Shown here: positions 48,535-59,052 of the stretch, one piece after another
Numbering within the stretch: position 1 is the first letter of the stretch
Layout of the letters: the number at the start of each line of letters is the position of its first letter
Assembly: GCF_018917145.1 (NCBI RefSeq)
Contig: NZ_JAHLOD010000002.1
Span: 62,001 to 126,000, forward strand
From: Clostridium bornimense
GTDB taxonomy: Bacteria; Bacillota; Clostridia; Clostridiales; Clostridiaceae
Reading direction: 5' to 3'
DNA length: 64,000 nucleotides
Notes under the pieces: generated by a model
What the model was told of the DNA's origin: nothing
Seen by the model: the letters and a program-made list of their open reading frames with translations, nothing else
The model's database searches: none
Made by a program: the position numbers and the translations under genes

Positions 48535-49620
48535 TTATATTTCTCCTGTGTTCCCCATAGCTTCCATCTTTTTAGCTTGATCTTCTGTTATTAATGCATC
48601 TATAACTTCTTGAATTTCTCCATTTAGGAAACTTTCTAACTTATAAAGAGTTAATCCTATTCTATGATCTGTAACTCTTCCTTGTGGATAGTTATATGTT
48701 CTTATTCTTTCACTTCTATCTCCAGTACCTACTTGGCTCTTTCTATCCTCTGCTATTGCTGCATTTCTTTTTGCTTCTTCCATTTCGAACATTCTAGCTT
48801 TTAATACCTTCATAGCCTTTTCTTTGTTCTTAAGCTGTGATTTTTCATCTTGGCATGAAACTACAAGTCCAGTAGGTATATGAGTAATTCTTACTGCTGA
48901 ATCTGTTGTATTTACGCATTGTCCACCATTACCTGATGCTCTAAATACATCAATTCTTAAGTCATTTGGATTTATTTCTATTTCTACATCATCTACTTCT
49001 GGTAAAACTGCAACTGTAGCTGTTGATGTATGGATTCTTCCGCTTGATTCTGTATCTGGAACTCTTTGAACTCTATGAACTCCTGATTCATATTTAAGCA
49101 TTGAATATGCACCATGACCTTTTATCATAAATACTATTTCTTTAAATCCACCAATGTCTGTAGCATTTATAGACATAGTTTCTACAGTCCAACGATGCTT
49201 TTCTGCATATTTTACGTACATTCTAGTTAAGTTAGCTGCAAATAATGCTGCTTCATCTCCACCTGCACCAGCTCTTATTTCTACATAAACGTTCTTAGAA
49301 TCATTAGGATCTTTTGGTAATAATAAAATTCTAAGTTCTTTTGCACTTTCATCTTTTATTGTATTTAATTCTTTTATTTCTTCTTCTATCATTTCTTTCA
49401 TTTCAGCATCTGTAGAAGAATCTTGTAACATTTCTTTATTGTATTCTAAATCATCACATGCTTTTTTATATTCTTTATACTTAGTAACTATAACTTCTAG
49501 TTCAGCATGCTCCTTACAAAGTTTTTGCCATTCTTTTTGATCCGCCATAACTGATGGATCTGATATTTTTACTGATAATTCATCATATTTATTTTCAATA
49601 AAGTTAAGTCTATCTAACAT
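48535..49620 (-). CDS. prfA: Peptide chain release factor 1
   Basis: This 361-residue protein ends translation at UAA and UAG. It has the PxT codon-recognition tripeptide in [15 protein letters not shown] and the catalytic [20 protein letters not shown]. Length is standard and no frameshift is needed. prmC, whose product methylates the GGQ glutamine, lies just upstream in the same series. Confidence 0.98.
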   Translation of the reverse strand: MLDRLNFIENKYDELSVKISDPSVMADQKEWQKLCKEHAELEVIVTKYKEYKKACDDLEYNKEMLQDSSTDAEMKEMIEEEIKELNTIKDESAKELRILLLPKDPNDSKNVYVEIRAGAGGDEAALFAANLTRMYVKYAEKHRWTVETMSINATDIGGFKEIVFMIKGHGAYSMLKYESGVHRVQRVPDTESSGRIHTSTATVAVLPEVDDVEIEINPNDLRIDVFRASGNGGQCVNTTDSAVRITHIPTGLVVSCQDEKSQLKNKEKAMKVLKARMFEMEEAKRNAAIAEDRKSQVGTGDRSERIRTYNYPQGRVTDHRIGLTLYKLESFLNGEIQEVIDALITEDQAKKMEAMGNTGEI

Positions 49621-49688
49621 TATTTTATCAACTCCGCACTTAAAATTTCTCGATTTACAATTATATCACATTATTTTACTTTGCTCAA

Positions 49689-50522
49689 CTAAAGGTGACC
49701 TATAGCAACTCTATCATTGCCAGCCAAATCCTTAACAATCCTTACATCTTTAAACCCTTGTTCTTCCATTAATATCCTAAGATCATCACCTTGATCATAA
49801 CCTATTTCATAACATAAATAACCACCTTCAGAAAGATATTTGCTAGCTTCCTTAGTTATTTTATTATAAAAATATAGTCCATCAGTTCCACCATCTAATG
49901 CTAAATGAGGTTCATAATCTTTTACATCTTCCATCAATGTATCTATTACATCAGTTCTAATATATGGAGGATTACTAACTATAACATCAAATTTATTTGA
50001 TCCTATATTTTCAAATAAGTTGCTATGAATAAATTTTGCATTGTATATATCTAATCTAACGATATTTTCCTTAGTTACTTCCTCTGCAACTTCAGAAATG
50101 TCAGCTAAAATTACTTCTGAACCTTCTATATTCTTAGCTAATGCTATTCCTATAGCTCCACTACCACAACACATATCTAAAATATTCTTTTTTTCTTTCT
50201 TTATTGCAATAACTTCTTCCACTAATGTTTCGGTATCTACTCTAGGTATTAATACGCCATTCTTTACCTTTAATACAAGCCCAAAGAAATCAGCATATCC
50301 TGTTATATATTTTAATGGTTCTTTTTCACTTCTTCTCTTAATAAAATTGAAGTATTGTTGTTCTTTATCATCATCTAATGATTCTTCCCCATTTAAAATT
50401 ATGTTAATCTTATCTGTATTTAATATAACAGAAAGAAGCTCAAGGGCATCTTCTTTAAAATATTCAATATCCGACTCTTTTAAGATATTACTTCCCTTAT
50501 TTAGTGCTTCTCTAATTTTCAT
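49689..50522 (-). CDS. prmC: Release factor glutamine N5-methyltransferase
   Basis: This 277-residue protein has an N-terminal helical domain and a Rossmann methyltransferase domain: ILDMCCGSGAIGIALAKN binds SAM, and VIVSNPPYIRTDV holds the glutamine. It methylates the GGQ motif of RF1 and RF2. The start overlaps yqhQ by 11 bases, and prfA follows after 68 bp. Confidence 0.97.
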   Translation of the reverse strand: MKIREALNKGSNILKESDIEYFKEDALELLSVILNTDKINIILNGEESLDDDKEQQYFNFIKRRSEKEPLKYITGYADFFGLVLKVKNGVLIPRVDTETLVEEVIAIKKEKKNILDMCCGSGAIGIALAKNIEGSEVILADISEVAEEVTKENIVRLDIYNAKFIHSNLFENIGSNKFDVIVSNPPYIRTDVIDTLMEDVKDYEPHLALDGGTDGLYFYNKITKEASKYLSEGGYLCYEIGYDQGDDLRILMEEQGFKDVRIVKDLAGNDRVAIGHL

Positions 50523-51507
50523 TTTTTCCTCCTACGGCTTCTTTCATCTCTATTGGAAATACTTCTTCATTACTCTCTTTATACATATTTTCAACATCAC
50601 TAACAGTTATTATACCTTCTGCTAATTTTAAAGCCACAATTGCTACTTCCAACATCTTTTCATCAGGTTCTCTTGTAGTTAATCTTTGAAATTGTAATCC
50701 TGGATAAGCTAGTATATTCGCTAACTTACTATCACTATTTCCAAGCCATCTTATTATTTCATAAGTTGTACCTGCTACCACTGGCAATAAAACTATTCTC
50801 CAGAATAATCTTTCAAAAGCATTACCCCACCCAGTAAAAGAAAATAATAATATAGAAACTATCATTACTAAAAACATAAAGTTAGTACCACAACGAGGAT
50901 GAAATCTGCTTTGTTTTTTGGCATTAGCAGGAGTAAGTTCTAATCCTTTTTCATATGCAAAAATTGTTTTGTGTTCTGCACCATGATACTGAAATAATCT
51001 TTTTATATCGTCTAATTTTGAAATAAGTATTATGTATATAAAAAATATACCTATTCTTATTACACCCTCAATAAGGTTTAATGCAATTGTAGACTCTACT
51101 CCTACTCTTTTAAATACATTTGCTAATGCTGTTGGAATAAACATAAATAATCCCATAGATATAAGAACTGAAAAAATTATTGTAACTACTGAGATAATAC
51201 TATTTAATTTCTCTCCAAATTTATCTTCTAGCCATTTTTCAAATTTACTTTCTGATTCTACTTCTTCAAAAAAGGAAGCTGAATAATTTAGTTTTGATAT
51301 TCCTTCTACCATTGAATCTATCAGTCCCACTACTCCCCTTATAAAAGGCTTAGACCAAAGTCCATTCCTTTTATTTAAAGGTACTTTATTATCAAAACTA
51401 GCTTTTATTTTCCCTGATTCTAGCCTTACAGCAGTGCCACATCCACTTTCTCCGCGCATATAAACACCTTCTATTACAGCTTGACCCCCAACATTCTTTT
51501 TTCCCAT
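50512..51507 (-). CDS. yqhQ: DUF1385 membrane protein (YqhQ)
   Basis: This 331-residue protein has the DUF1385 start VGGQAVIEGVYMRG, three to five membrane segments between residues 95 and 245, and the conserved FQYHGAEHKTIFAYEKG and QSRFHPRCGTNFMFLVM. The His and Cys residues hint at metal binding. The function is unknown, but the gene is widespread next to prmC/prfA in Firmicutes. The ATG follows AAAGGAGGTAGCTT. Confidence 0.92.
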   Translation of the reverse strand: MGKKNVGGQAVIEGVYMRGESGCGTAVRLESGKIKASFDNKVPLNKRNGLWSKPFIRGVVGLIDSMVEGISKLNYSASFFEEVESESKFEKWLEDKFGEKLNSIISVVTIIFSVLISMGLFMFIPTALANVFKRVGVESTIALNLIEGVIRIGIFFIYIILISKLDDIKRLFQYHGAEHKTIFAYEKGLELTPANAKKQSRFHPRCGTNFMFLVMIVSILLFSFTGWGNAFERLFWRIVLLPVVAGTTYEIIRWLGNSDSKLANILAYPGLQFQRLTTREPDEKMLEVAIVALKLAEGIITVSDVENMYKESNEEVFPIEMKEAVGGKNEN

Positions 51508-51510
51508 AAG

Positions 51511-52095
51511 CTACCTCCTTTTATTAGGAACCTCATGACAATTCCTACATCTAGCCTCATAAGACTCCTTTGCCCCTATTAACACAATAGGATCGTTATA
51601 ATCTGCTGGTTTTCCGTCAATTAGTCTTTGCGTTTTAGTTGCTGGATTACCACATTTCATACATATAGCAGTAATTTTATCAACAAATTCAGCTATAGCC
51701 ATAAGTTGTGGCATCACATTAAATGGTTCACCTCTAAAATCTGTATCTAACCCAGCTACAATGACTCTCTTGTTCTCATCAGCTAATTTATTTACAACTT
51801 TTATAATTCCATCATCAAAAAATTGCACTTCATCTATACCTATAACTTCTGTATCATCATCAAGATAATTTAAAATTTCTTCACTTCTACTTATAGGTAT
51901 TCCTTGAATTTTATCCCCTCTATGAGAAACTATATTTTGTTTATCATATCTATCATCAATAGTTGGTTTAAATACCTGAACTTTTTGTTTTGCTATCTCC
52001 GCTCTTCTAATTCTTCTTATAAGTTCCTCTGACTTTCCACTATACATAGGTCCACATACTACCTCAATGCACCCATGATCTTTAGGTCTGTACAT
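51511..52095 (-). CDS. tdk: Thymidine kinase
   Basis: This 194-residue type II thymidine kinase has the Walker [21 protein letters not shown] (residues 9-28), the DEVQFF motif and the zinc-binding lasso with CMKCGNPA and ARCRNCHEV. It phosphorylates thymidine for salvage. It is the first gene of the minus-strand series running to upp and starts after TTGGAGGTGTAATAGG. Confidence 0.97.
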   Translation of the reverse strand: MYRPKDHGCIEVVCGPMYSGKSEELIRRIRRAEIAKQKVQVFKPTIDDRYDKQNIVSHRGDKIQGIPISRSEEILNYLDDDTEVIGIDEVQFFDDGIIKVVNKLADENKRVIVAGLDTDFRGEPFNVMPQLMAIAEFVDKITAICMKCGNPATKTQRLIDGKPADYNDPIVLIGAKESYEARCRNCHEVPNKRR

Positions 52096-52369
52096 CCTAT
52101 TACACCTCCAAAATTTAAACTCTCATCTTTAGTTTACCTGGGTATATTCTATCAAATAATACTTAGTTATTAAAGTATTATAACTATATAAAAATATTTG
52201 CCAATAAATATTTTCATTAAACATCTTTACATAAAGCCATTAATTTTTTATAATGATAATAAATGATTTTTTGACTTTTAAATCAAAGATTTACCTTAAT
52301 TAAGTTTAAGTCCTTTTTGACTTTAGGATTTAGATGAGTGTTCTCAATATTTTAGCGAGGTGAATAATA
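52096..52369. other. Divergent intergenic region tdk / rpmE
   Basis: This 274-bp AT-rich region separates divergent genes and must hold both promoters. Two TTGACTTT motifs occur on the plus strand (about 52272 and 52316), but neither has a clear -10 at the right distance. TAAGTCC and GGATTTA around the second motif could form a small hairpin in an rpmE leader. I cannot assign specific sites. Confidence 0.4.
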
Positions 52370-52576
52370 ATGAAAGAAGGATTACATCCAAAATTCAACA
52401 ATGAAGCAGTAGTTAAATGTGCATGTGGTAACACTTTCACAACTGGTTCTGTTAAAGATGAATTAAAGGTAGAAATATGTTCTCAATGCCACCCATTCTA
52501 TACTGGTAAGCAAAAACTTATCGATGTAGGTGGAAGAGTAGAAAAGTTCATGAAGAAATACAACATGAACAAATAA
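52370..52576 (+). CDS. rpmE: 50S ribosomal protein L31 (zinc type)
   Basis: This 68-residue protein has four cysteines, VKCACGNTF and [15 protein letters not shown], so it is the zinc-binding form of L31. It bridges the two ribosomal subunits at the central protuberance. It is a single gene with GCGAGGTGAATAATA before its ATG, and ends in a short terminator shared with rho. Confidence 0.98.
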   Translation: MKEGLHPKFNNEAVVKCACGNTFTTGSVKDELKVEICSQCHPFYTGKQKLIDVGGRVEKFMKKYNMNK

Positions 52577-52599
52577 TTTTGTTCGTATTCTACTTATGT

Positions 52600-52632
52600 A
52601 AAAAAGGTTCACATTTTGTGAACCTTTTTTAT
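52600..52632. terminator. Bidirectional terminator rpmE / rho
   Basis: AAAAAAGGTTCACA-TTT-TGTGAACCTTTTTT lies between the convergent rpmE and rho genes, with A and T runs on both sides. Confidence 0.9.
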
Positions 52633-52635
52633 TTT

Positions 52636-54075
52636 TTACTCTCTTATCTTACTATTTATCTTAGCTATAAATTCACTATTGGTTTTACTTTCATTTAATA
52701 AATTTATAACCAACTCTGTTACAGCCATAGTATTATTATCATTATTTAATTTTCTTCTTACATTTGTAGCCGCACGTTTTTCTTCATCGCTAAGTAGATA
52801 CTCTTCTCTTCTTGTTCCTGATTTATAAATATCTATCGCTGGGAATATTCTTCTTTCTTGTAGTCTTCTATCTAAATGTACTTCCATATTACCAGTACCT
52901 TTAAATTCTTCAAATATAACATCATCCATCCTACTTCCAGTATCAGTAAGCACTGTAGCTAAGATTGTAAGACTTCCGCCTTCTTCTATATTTCTAGCTG
53001 CTCCAAATAATCTCTTTGGCATAAATAATGCAGCTGGATCTAGCCCCCCTGAAAGAGTTCTTCCTGTTGGTGTAACAAGTAAGTTGTTAGCTCTAGCAAG
53101 TCTAGTTAATGAATCTAAAAGAATAACAACATTTTGTCCTTGTTCTACCATTCTTTTTCCTCTTTCAAGAACCATATTTGCCACTCTTATATGTCTACTA
53201 GGATCTTGATCAAAAGTAGAATAAATTACTTCTCCTTTTATACTTCTCTCCATCTCTGTTACTTCTTCAGGTCTTTCATCTATAAGTACTACTATAAGTT
53301 TTATATCTGGATTATTTGTAGTTATTGCATTTGCTACATTTTTTAAAAGTGTAGTTTTTCCTGCTTTAGGTGGTGCAACTATAAGACCTCTTTGCCCTTT
53401 ACCAATAGGAGATATAAAATCCATAAGTCTTGTAGACATTTCTGTTGGTACTGTCTCAAGTTTTATTCTTTCTGTTGGATATATTGGTGTTAACTTTTCA
53501 AAAGGTGTTCTGCCTACAGCTCTATCAGGCTCCTCACCATTTATTTTATGAACATATACTAATGCTCTAAATTTTTCACCCTCTTTAGGATTTCTAACCT
53601 TACCTTCTATCTCGTCACCAGTTTTTAAATTAAATCTTCTTATTTGAGAAGGTGACACATACACATCATCTGAACATGTTAAATAATTTTTTCCTCTTAA
53701 AAAACCAAAGTTATTACTCTCATTTATTTCAATTACTCCTTTAGCCATATCAAGCGTACTTATCATTTCTTTCATCTTTTCTCTTTTTTCTTCACTATTT
53801 TCTTGTCTTGATTGATGATGATGTCTAGTGCTACTTTGATGTGAATAATTATTTGATTCTCTTCTTTCCTCAACAACATTATTCTTAGGTTTTATACTTT
53901 CCTTTAATGTAACACCATTAACTTCTATTTTTGCAGCTTCTTCTTCATTTCGAGACTGCTTTATAACATCAATTAACTCACTTTTTTTATATTTAGAATA
54001 ATTTTTAATATTTAATTCCTTAGCAAGTTCTTTTAACTCGTTAAGTTTCATGTTTTCATAATCTTTACTATTCAA
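52636..54075 (-). CDS. rho: Transcription termination factor Rho
   Basis: This 479-residue RNA helicase has an N-terminal Rho_N domain ([20 protein letters not shown]) and then a linker of about 60 residues rich in Ser, His, Asn, Gln and charged residues (positions 45-105). The RNA-binding OB fold comes next ([20 protein letters not shown]). The ATPase has [35 protein letters not shown] and the Q-loop region. The start is TTG at 54075, with AGAGGTGG upstream; the ATG eight codons later is an alternative. The linker is much shorter than the long prion-like insert of C. botulinum Rho. Confidence 0.96.
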   Translation of the reverse strand: MNSKDYENMKLNELKELAKELNIKNYSKYKKSELIDVIKQSRNEEEAAKIEVNGVTLKESIKPKNNVVEERRESNNYSHQSSTRHHHQSRQENSEEKREKMKEMISTLDMAKGVIEINESNNFGFLRGKNYLTCSDDVYVSPSQIRRFNLKTGDEIEGKVRNPKEGEKFRALVYVHKINGEEPDRAVGRTPFEKLTPIYPTERIKLETVPTEMSTRLMDFISPIGKGQRGLIVAPPKAGKTTLLKNVANAITTNNPDIKLIVVLIDERPEEVTEMERSIKGEVIYSTFDQDPSRHIRVANMVLERGKRMVEQGQNVVILLDSLTRLARANNLLVTPTGRTLSGGLDPAALFMPKRLFGAARNIEEGGSLTILATVLTDTGSRMDDVIFEEFKGTGNMEVHLDRRLQERRIFPAIDIYKSGTRREEYLLSDEEKRAATNVRRKLNNDNNTMAVTELVINLLNESKTNSEFIAKINSKIRE

Positions 54076-54224
54076 AATAGCACTTCCACCTCTCTGTGTT
54101 TATATTAGAAATAAATTGAAAAATATAAAAGATTTTGGTTTATTAAGATTGGATTCTTAGATACGTTCTTTTTTGATTATATCCCATTTAAAAAAATTTA
54201 TCCACTATTTTTATTTAGTGCAAA

Positions 54225-54455
54225 GTTTTCATTGCACAAGTATGAGGATACATGGCACAGGTTAGGATTAATAGATAGCTAATTTTATAGTTAAGTAATG
54301 GTCAAACTGTATCTATCCCATAAAATACATTAGTTATCCGCAGGATTATAATAAAATTCCTCCGAAAGAGGAATTTTCACCTTACTTGCTCCCTGTGCCT
54401 TCTAACCTGTGCCATGAAAATTTGTCAATACAACAACTTCCACCTTCAATGTGCA
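54225..54455. repeat. Composite intergenic repeat, copy I
   Basis: This lies between rho and pyrG, in the same orientation as the copy at 60.2-60.6 kb. The blocks are TGCACAAGTATGAGG, ATGGCACAGGTTAGG, ATCCGCAGGATTATA, the hairpin AAATTCCTC-CGAAA-GAGGAATTT (54353-54375), CACCTTACTTG, CCTTCTAACCTGTGCCATG and TGTGCACTG. It has no reading frame. Confidence 0.7.
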
Positions 54456-54465
54456 CTGTAAATTA

Positions 54466-54501
54466 TAAAAAGTAGCATCGATAAAAAATGCTACTTTTTA
54501 T
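54466..54501 (-). terminator. Terminator of pyrG
   Basis: AAAAAGTAGCAT pairs with ATGCTACTTTTT around CGATAAAAA, with T runs on the minus strand, a few bases beyond the pyrG stop. Confidence 0.9.
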
Positions 54502-54503
54502 AA

Positions 54504-56135
<1,632 letters not shown>

Positions 56136-56149
56136 TTATGTTAAATATA

Positions 56150-56178
56150 TTGACTTTTGTTAACTTATATTGTATAAT
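56150..56178 (+). promoter_or_regulatory. Strong plus-strand promoter pointing away from pyrG
   Basis: TTGACT (56150-56155), a 17-bp spacer and TATAAT (56173-56178) lie on the plus strand only 33 bp upstream of the pyrG start. No protein gene lies downstream on that strand; transcription would run to the terminator at 56302-56342. Confidence 0.7.
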
Positions 56179-56210
56179 TAAAATTACCCTTAAAATGGGG
56201 TAATGATGTA

Positions 56211-56266
56211 AAAAATCTACCTCTTATATTACCACAAATAATATAAGATTGCTAGTAGAGTTTTTT
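56211..56266 (-). promoter_or_regulatory. Possible pyrG leader attenuator hairpin
   Basis: Read on the minus strand, TCTACT / GGTAGA and TCTTATATTA / TAATATAAGA form a two-part stem with a 5-base bulge, followed by six T (56210-56215). A weak promoter TTGCAG-17 bp-TAATTT (56304-56309, 56281-56286) would place it inside a pyrG leader of about 150 nt. The G-run start typical of Bacillus pyrG attenuation is not seen. Confidence 0.4.
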
Positions 56267-56301
56267 GTTTTTGTAACTAGAAATTATTAACATGTGTTTA
56301 A

Positions 56302-56342
56302 GGCTGCAACACTACTTGTATAGTGTACAGCCTTTTTTATTT
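56302..56342 (+). terminator. Terminator of the candidate small RNA
   Basis: AAGGCTGCAACACTA pairs with TAGTGTACAGCCTT (one mismatch and offset) around CTTGTA, followed by six T on the plus strand. On the minus strand the T run is missing, so it is directional and faces the orphan plus-strand promoter. Confidence 0.75.
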
Positions 56343-56360
56343 ATTAAAGTAGCAGCTACT

Positions 56361-56795
56361 CTATATCTGAGCTGCAATATCTGAACCTTTATTAGATATA
56401 TTTATCTTAAGATTTGTTCGTATAGGTGCCTGACCAGGAAATTCTAAAGTATAATCTAACTCTAAAGTTCCACCCTCACCTTTTATTTCACCATTTATTA
56501 CATCTGTAGTTATCTTCATATCTAAAGTTCCATAAGGTGTCTCATAAAGCACATAACTGCTCTTTCCTTCCTCGAAAATCATCTCCGAATTCAGACTACC
56601 TTTTCTTTTTAAAAACACCTTATCTTCTTCTATCTTTATGGTGGTCATTGTACCTTCCATTCCAGAAATCTCTGTTTCTTCATATACAGCGTAATAAACA
56701 CCCTCCTCTTCATAGAAGTTCCCAGGAGTTATAACTTTTATACCTTCTTCATCTATACTTTGTTTACTTTCTACCTCAATAATTGCGTTTTTCAT
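56361..56795 (-). CDS. DUF1934 family protein (YwiB-like)
   Basis: This 144-residue cytoplasmic protein is predicted to be all beta strands (a small calycin-like barrel). It has the family pattern EEGVYYAVYEETEISGMEGT near residue 30, RKGSLNSEMIFEEG near residue 64 and TPYGTLDMKITTD near residue 85. Function is unknown; Firmicutes keep it near pyrG or argS. The ATG follows TTAGGAGGATTATA. Confidence 0.8.
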   Translation of the reverse strand: MKNAIIEVESKQSIDEEGIKVITPGNFYEEEGVYYAVYEETEISGMEGTMTTIKIEEDKVFLKRKGSLNSEMIFEEGKSSYVLYETPYGTLDMKITTDVINGEIKGEGGTLELDYTLEFPGQAPIRTNLKINISNKGSDIAAQI

Positions 56796-56815
56796 TATAA
56801 TCCTCCTAAATCATA

Positions 56816-56852
56816 ATTCAGTGCACTGCCCTTACAGTGCACTTGAATTGTG
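56816..56852. repeat. GTGCACTG repeat unit
   Basis: CAGTGCACTGCCC and TTACAGTGCACTTGAATTG form an inverted pair between the DUF1934 and PP-loop genes. It matches the fragments at 23.9 and 33.9 kb. Confidence 0.5.
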
Positions 56853-56856
56853 AACT

Positions 56857-57846
56857 TTATATCATATATTTCTCCAATTCCTTATCTGTTGCTGGTTTAA
56901 CATTAGCAATACCATTATACGGTTTAGTTACATTTCCATATCTTACAGTTACATTTTCTTCATCTTTTCCTTTAGAATATCTAGCTGCTATAGATGCTGC
57001 AAGTTTTATACCTTCCTCAGTAGCTTCTCCAACTAAAACTACCATAGATCCTGTATATTTATCTACAACAAATCCTGTATCGTTACTGTTCAAGATAGGT
57101 TTTATTAAGTCACTCTCATCTTTTGTTCTTGCTGATATTATTACAGTATTCTTAGACACTCTAAATCTTCTACCGTATCTCAATAGTTCCATATCCCTTG
57201 GAGTTATATCATCATTATTATCTAGTAAATCTCTTAGTCTTTTTGAATATCCTGGTTCTGTTAACTTACATCCTCCTGCTGGAGATGGATAATCTTTTAT
57301 ATTCCACTTTTCTGCTAGCTCTATTTGAACTTTTCTACTTCTACCATTAATATTCATAAGTTTTTCTCTATCTACTAGTCCTGACTCTTCCATCTCTGTT
57401 GGAGGTAGTAACTTAGCACATAACGGTCTAAGTATTTTATCACTAAATCCTGATTCTTTTTTTACAGTATTTAATGCTCCCGCATTTTGACTCATTGGTC
57501 TTTGATTTATAACTTCTCCTGTTATTATAAAATCAGCTTCAAATTTTTTTAATAACTCTCCACTATATCTCATCATCATTGCATGACAATCTATACAAGG
57601 ATTCATATTCTTTCCATATCCATGTTTAGGATTTTTAACTAATTCAAAGTGTTCATCTGAAAAATCTACTACTTCTAAAGGTATATCTATTTGTTTAACC
57701 ATTCTTCTTGCATTTTCTTCATTAAAAAAATATGATTTATAAGTTATCCCAATAACTTCTATCCCTTGATCCTTTATAAGTTTAGCTGCTAGTATCGAAT
57801 CTAATCCTCCTGATAACATCGCTAATGCTCTTGTCAAATCTTCCAA
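56857..57846 (-). CDS. PP-loop ATPase, probable tRNA thiolation enzyme (ThiI/MnmA-like)
   Basis: This 329-residue protein starts with the pyrophosphatase loop ALAMLSGGLDSILAAKLIKD. It has a Cys pair in MNPCIDCHAMMM (about residue 83), GEVINQRPMSQNAGALNTV, and a third Cys in SPAGGCKLTEPGYSKRL (about residue 190). The order resembles MnmA/ThiI sulfur-transfer enzymes, but the THUMP domain of ThiI is absent. The C-terminal 120 residues (GRRFRVSKNTVIISARTKDE) resemble an NFACT-R type RNA-binding domain; that last point is tentative. It is probably co-transcribed with ddl, which ends 16 bp upstream. Confidence 0.75.
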   Translation of the reverse strand: MEDLTRALAMLSGGLDSILAAKLIKDQGIEVIGITYKSYFFNEENARRMVKQIDIPLEVVDFSDEHFELVKNPKHGYGKNMNPCIDCHAMMMRYSGELLKKFEADFIITGEVINQRPMSQNAGALNTVKKESGFSDKILRPLCAKLLPPTEMEESGLVDREKLMNINGRSRKVQIELAEKWNIKDYPSPAGGCKLTEPGYSKRLRDLLDNNDDITPRDMELLRYGRRFRVSKNTVIISARTKDESDLIKPILNSNDTGFVVDKYTGSMVVLVGEATEEGIKLAASIAARYSKGKDEENVTVRYGNVTKPYNGIANVKPATDKELEKYMI

Positions 57847-57861
57847 CTCCTTAATTTTTTA

Positions 57862-58887
57862 TCATTCATTTATTGCATATTCTATAAGTTTATCTATAAT
57901 ATCTTTTTCAGATATTCCCTTTTTACCTAAAAGTTTTGGATAAGAAGAATTCTTAGTAAACCCTGGTATTGTATTAACTTCGTTTATATAAATTTCTCCT
58001 GTTTCTTTATCAATAAAGAAATCTACTCTAGCCATTCCAGAACAATCTAAAACTTTAAATGCTCTTCTAGCATATTCATAAATTTTATTCTTAACATCCT
58101 CTGATAAATCTACAGGACATATAAGGTTATCTACTTCTTTCAAATATTTTTCTTCATAATCAAAAATCTCTTTACCATGATAATCTATTTCTCCTATTTC
58201 ACCTAAAAATAAACTATCCTTACCTAATACAGGCACCTTAAATTCCCTAAGGTTTATAGCCTTTTCTATTAATATCTTATTATCAAATTTAAATGCTGTT
58301 TGTATTGCTTGTTCAATATTTTCTTTAGCCCTTACCTTAGATACTCCCATAGATGATCCTCCTGATGAAGGTTTTACTATAAGAGGAAAAGAAAATTTAT
58401 TTATTATCTTAGATAATACTTTATCTTTATCATCCTCAAACTCTTTTTCTTCTATAACCATATATGGCGTTACTGGAAGGTTAAACTTTTCAAGAATAAA
58501 CTTTCCATAAGCTTTATCCATACATAATGATGATGCTAGTACCTTTGATCCTACAATAGGTAATTTTAATAATTTACAAAGACCTTGAATAGTACCATCT
58601 TCACCATTTCTTCCATGTAAAAGTGGAAATACACAATCTACATCTCTACTAAATAATATTTTCTCCCCACTAGGGACTTTATAGTACTCATCATTTTCCC
58701 ATTGACCTGATGCAATTTTATCTACATCTCCATTATACTCAAACCATTCACCATCTTTAGTTATTCCAATAGGATAAACATAATATTTGCTTTTATCAAT
58801 ATGAGTCAATAATTCCGCTGCTGATGCTAATGAAACTTCATGCTCTATTGATTCCCCACCAAAAACAATCGCAATTTTCTTTTTCAT
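57862..58887 (-). CDS. ddl: D-alanine--D-alanine ligase
   Basis: This protein of about 341 residues joins two D-Ala for peptidoglycan. It has the start IAIVFGGESIEHEVSLASA, the ATP-grasp motifs PLLHGRNGEDGTIQGLCKLL, IVKPSSGGSSMGVSKV and GMARVDFFIDKETGEIYINE, ending VNTIPGFTKNSSYPKLL. The Tyr/Phe selector region is of the ordinary D-Ala type as far as I can see. The ATG at 58887 is preferred over a GTG three codons upstream. A promoter lies at 58929-58957. Confidence 0.95.
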   Translation of the reverse strand: MKKKIAIVFGGESIEHEVSLASAAELLTHIDKSKYYVYPIGITKDGEWFEYNGDVDKIASGQWENDEYYKVPSGEKILFSRDVDCVFPLLHGRNGEDGTIQGLCKLLKLPIVGSKVLASSLCMDKAYGKFILEKFNLPVTPYMVIEEKEFEDDKDKVLSKIINKFSFPLIVKPSSGGSSMGVSKVRAKENIEQAIQTAFKFDNKILIEKAINLREFKVPVLGKDSLFLGEIGEIDYHGKEIFDYEEKYLKEVDNLICPVDLSEDVKNKIYEYARRAFKVLDCSGMARVDFFIDKETGEIYINEVNTIPGFTKNSSYPKLLGKKGISEKDIIDKLIEYAINE

Positions 58888-58928
58888 ATCTATCACTCTT
58901 CTTTTTCATAATTTAATACATACTTTTA

Positions 58929-58957
58929 AATATAATGTAACTTAATATTAATGTAAA
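58929..58957 (-). promoter_or_regulatory. Promoter of ddl
   Basis: TTTACA (58952-58957), a 17-bp spacer and TATATT (58929-58934) on the minus strand, about 40 bp before ddl. Confidence 0.55.
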
Positions 58958-58962
58958 GTACT

Positions 58963-58990
58963 TTAACATTTACAAAATATTCTATATAAT
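58963..58990 (+). promoter_or_regulatory. Promoter of the glycosyltransferase gene
   Basis: TTAACA (58963-58968), a 16-bp spacer and TATAAT (58985-58990) on the plus strand. Its -35 lies only five bases from that of the divergent ddl promoter, so the two may compete for polymerase. Confidence 0.6.
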
Positions 58991-59052
58991 AATTAATAGG
59001 CATATTCCTGAAATAGGTAATTTTGATATGTCTAGTAGGAGGTGCCCTAAAA

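Larger units (their letters stand above)
56185..56346 (+). ncRNA. Candidate small RNA upstream of pyrG
   Basis: From the promoter at 56150-56178 a transcript of about 160 nt would contain three hairpins: ATTACCC...GGGGTAAT, a long stem TCTTATATTA / TAATATAAGA with outer pairs (56216-56259) followed by six T, and a final AAGGCTG...CAGCC hairpin with six T (56302-56342). No credible coding frame exists. It would be antisense to the pyrG leader and convergent with the DUF1934 gene. No known family was recognised; this is a prediction. Confidence 0.5.

Noticed and set aside
52636-54075. Prion-like insert in Rho, as in C. botulinum Rho
   Set aside because: The linker is only about 60 residues and rich in charged residues; the Asn/Gln content is too low and short for a convincing prion-like domain.
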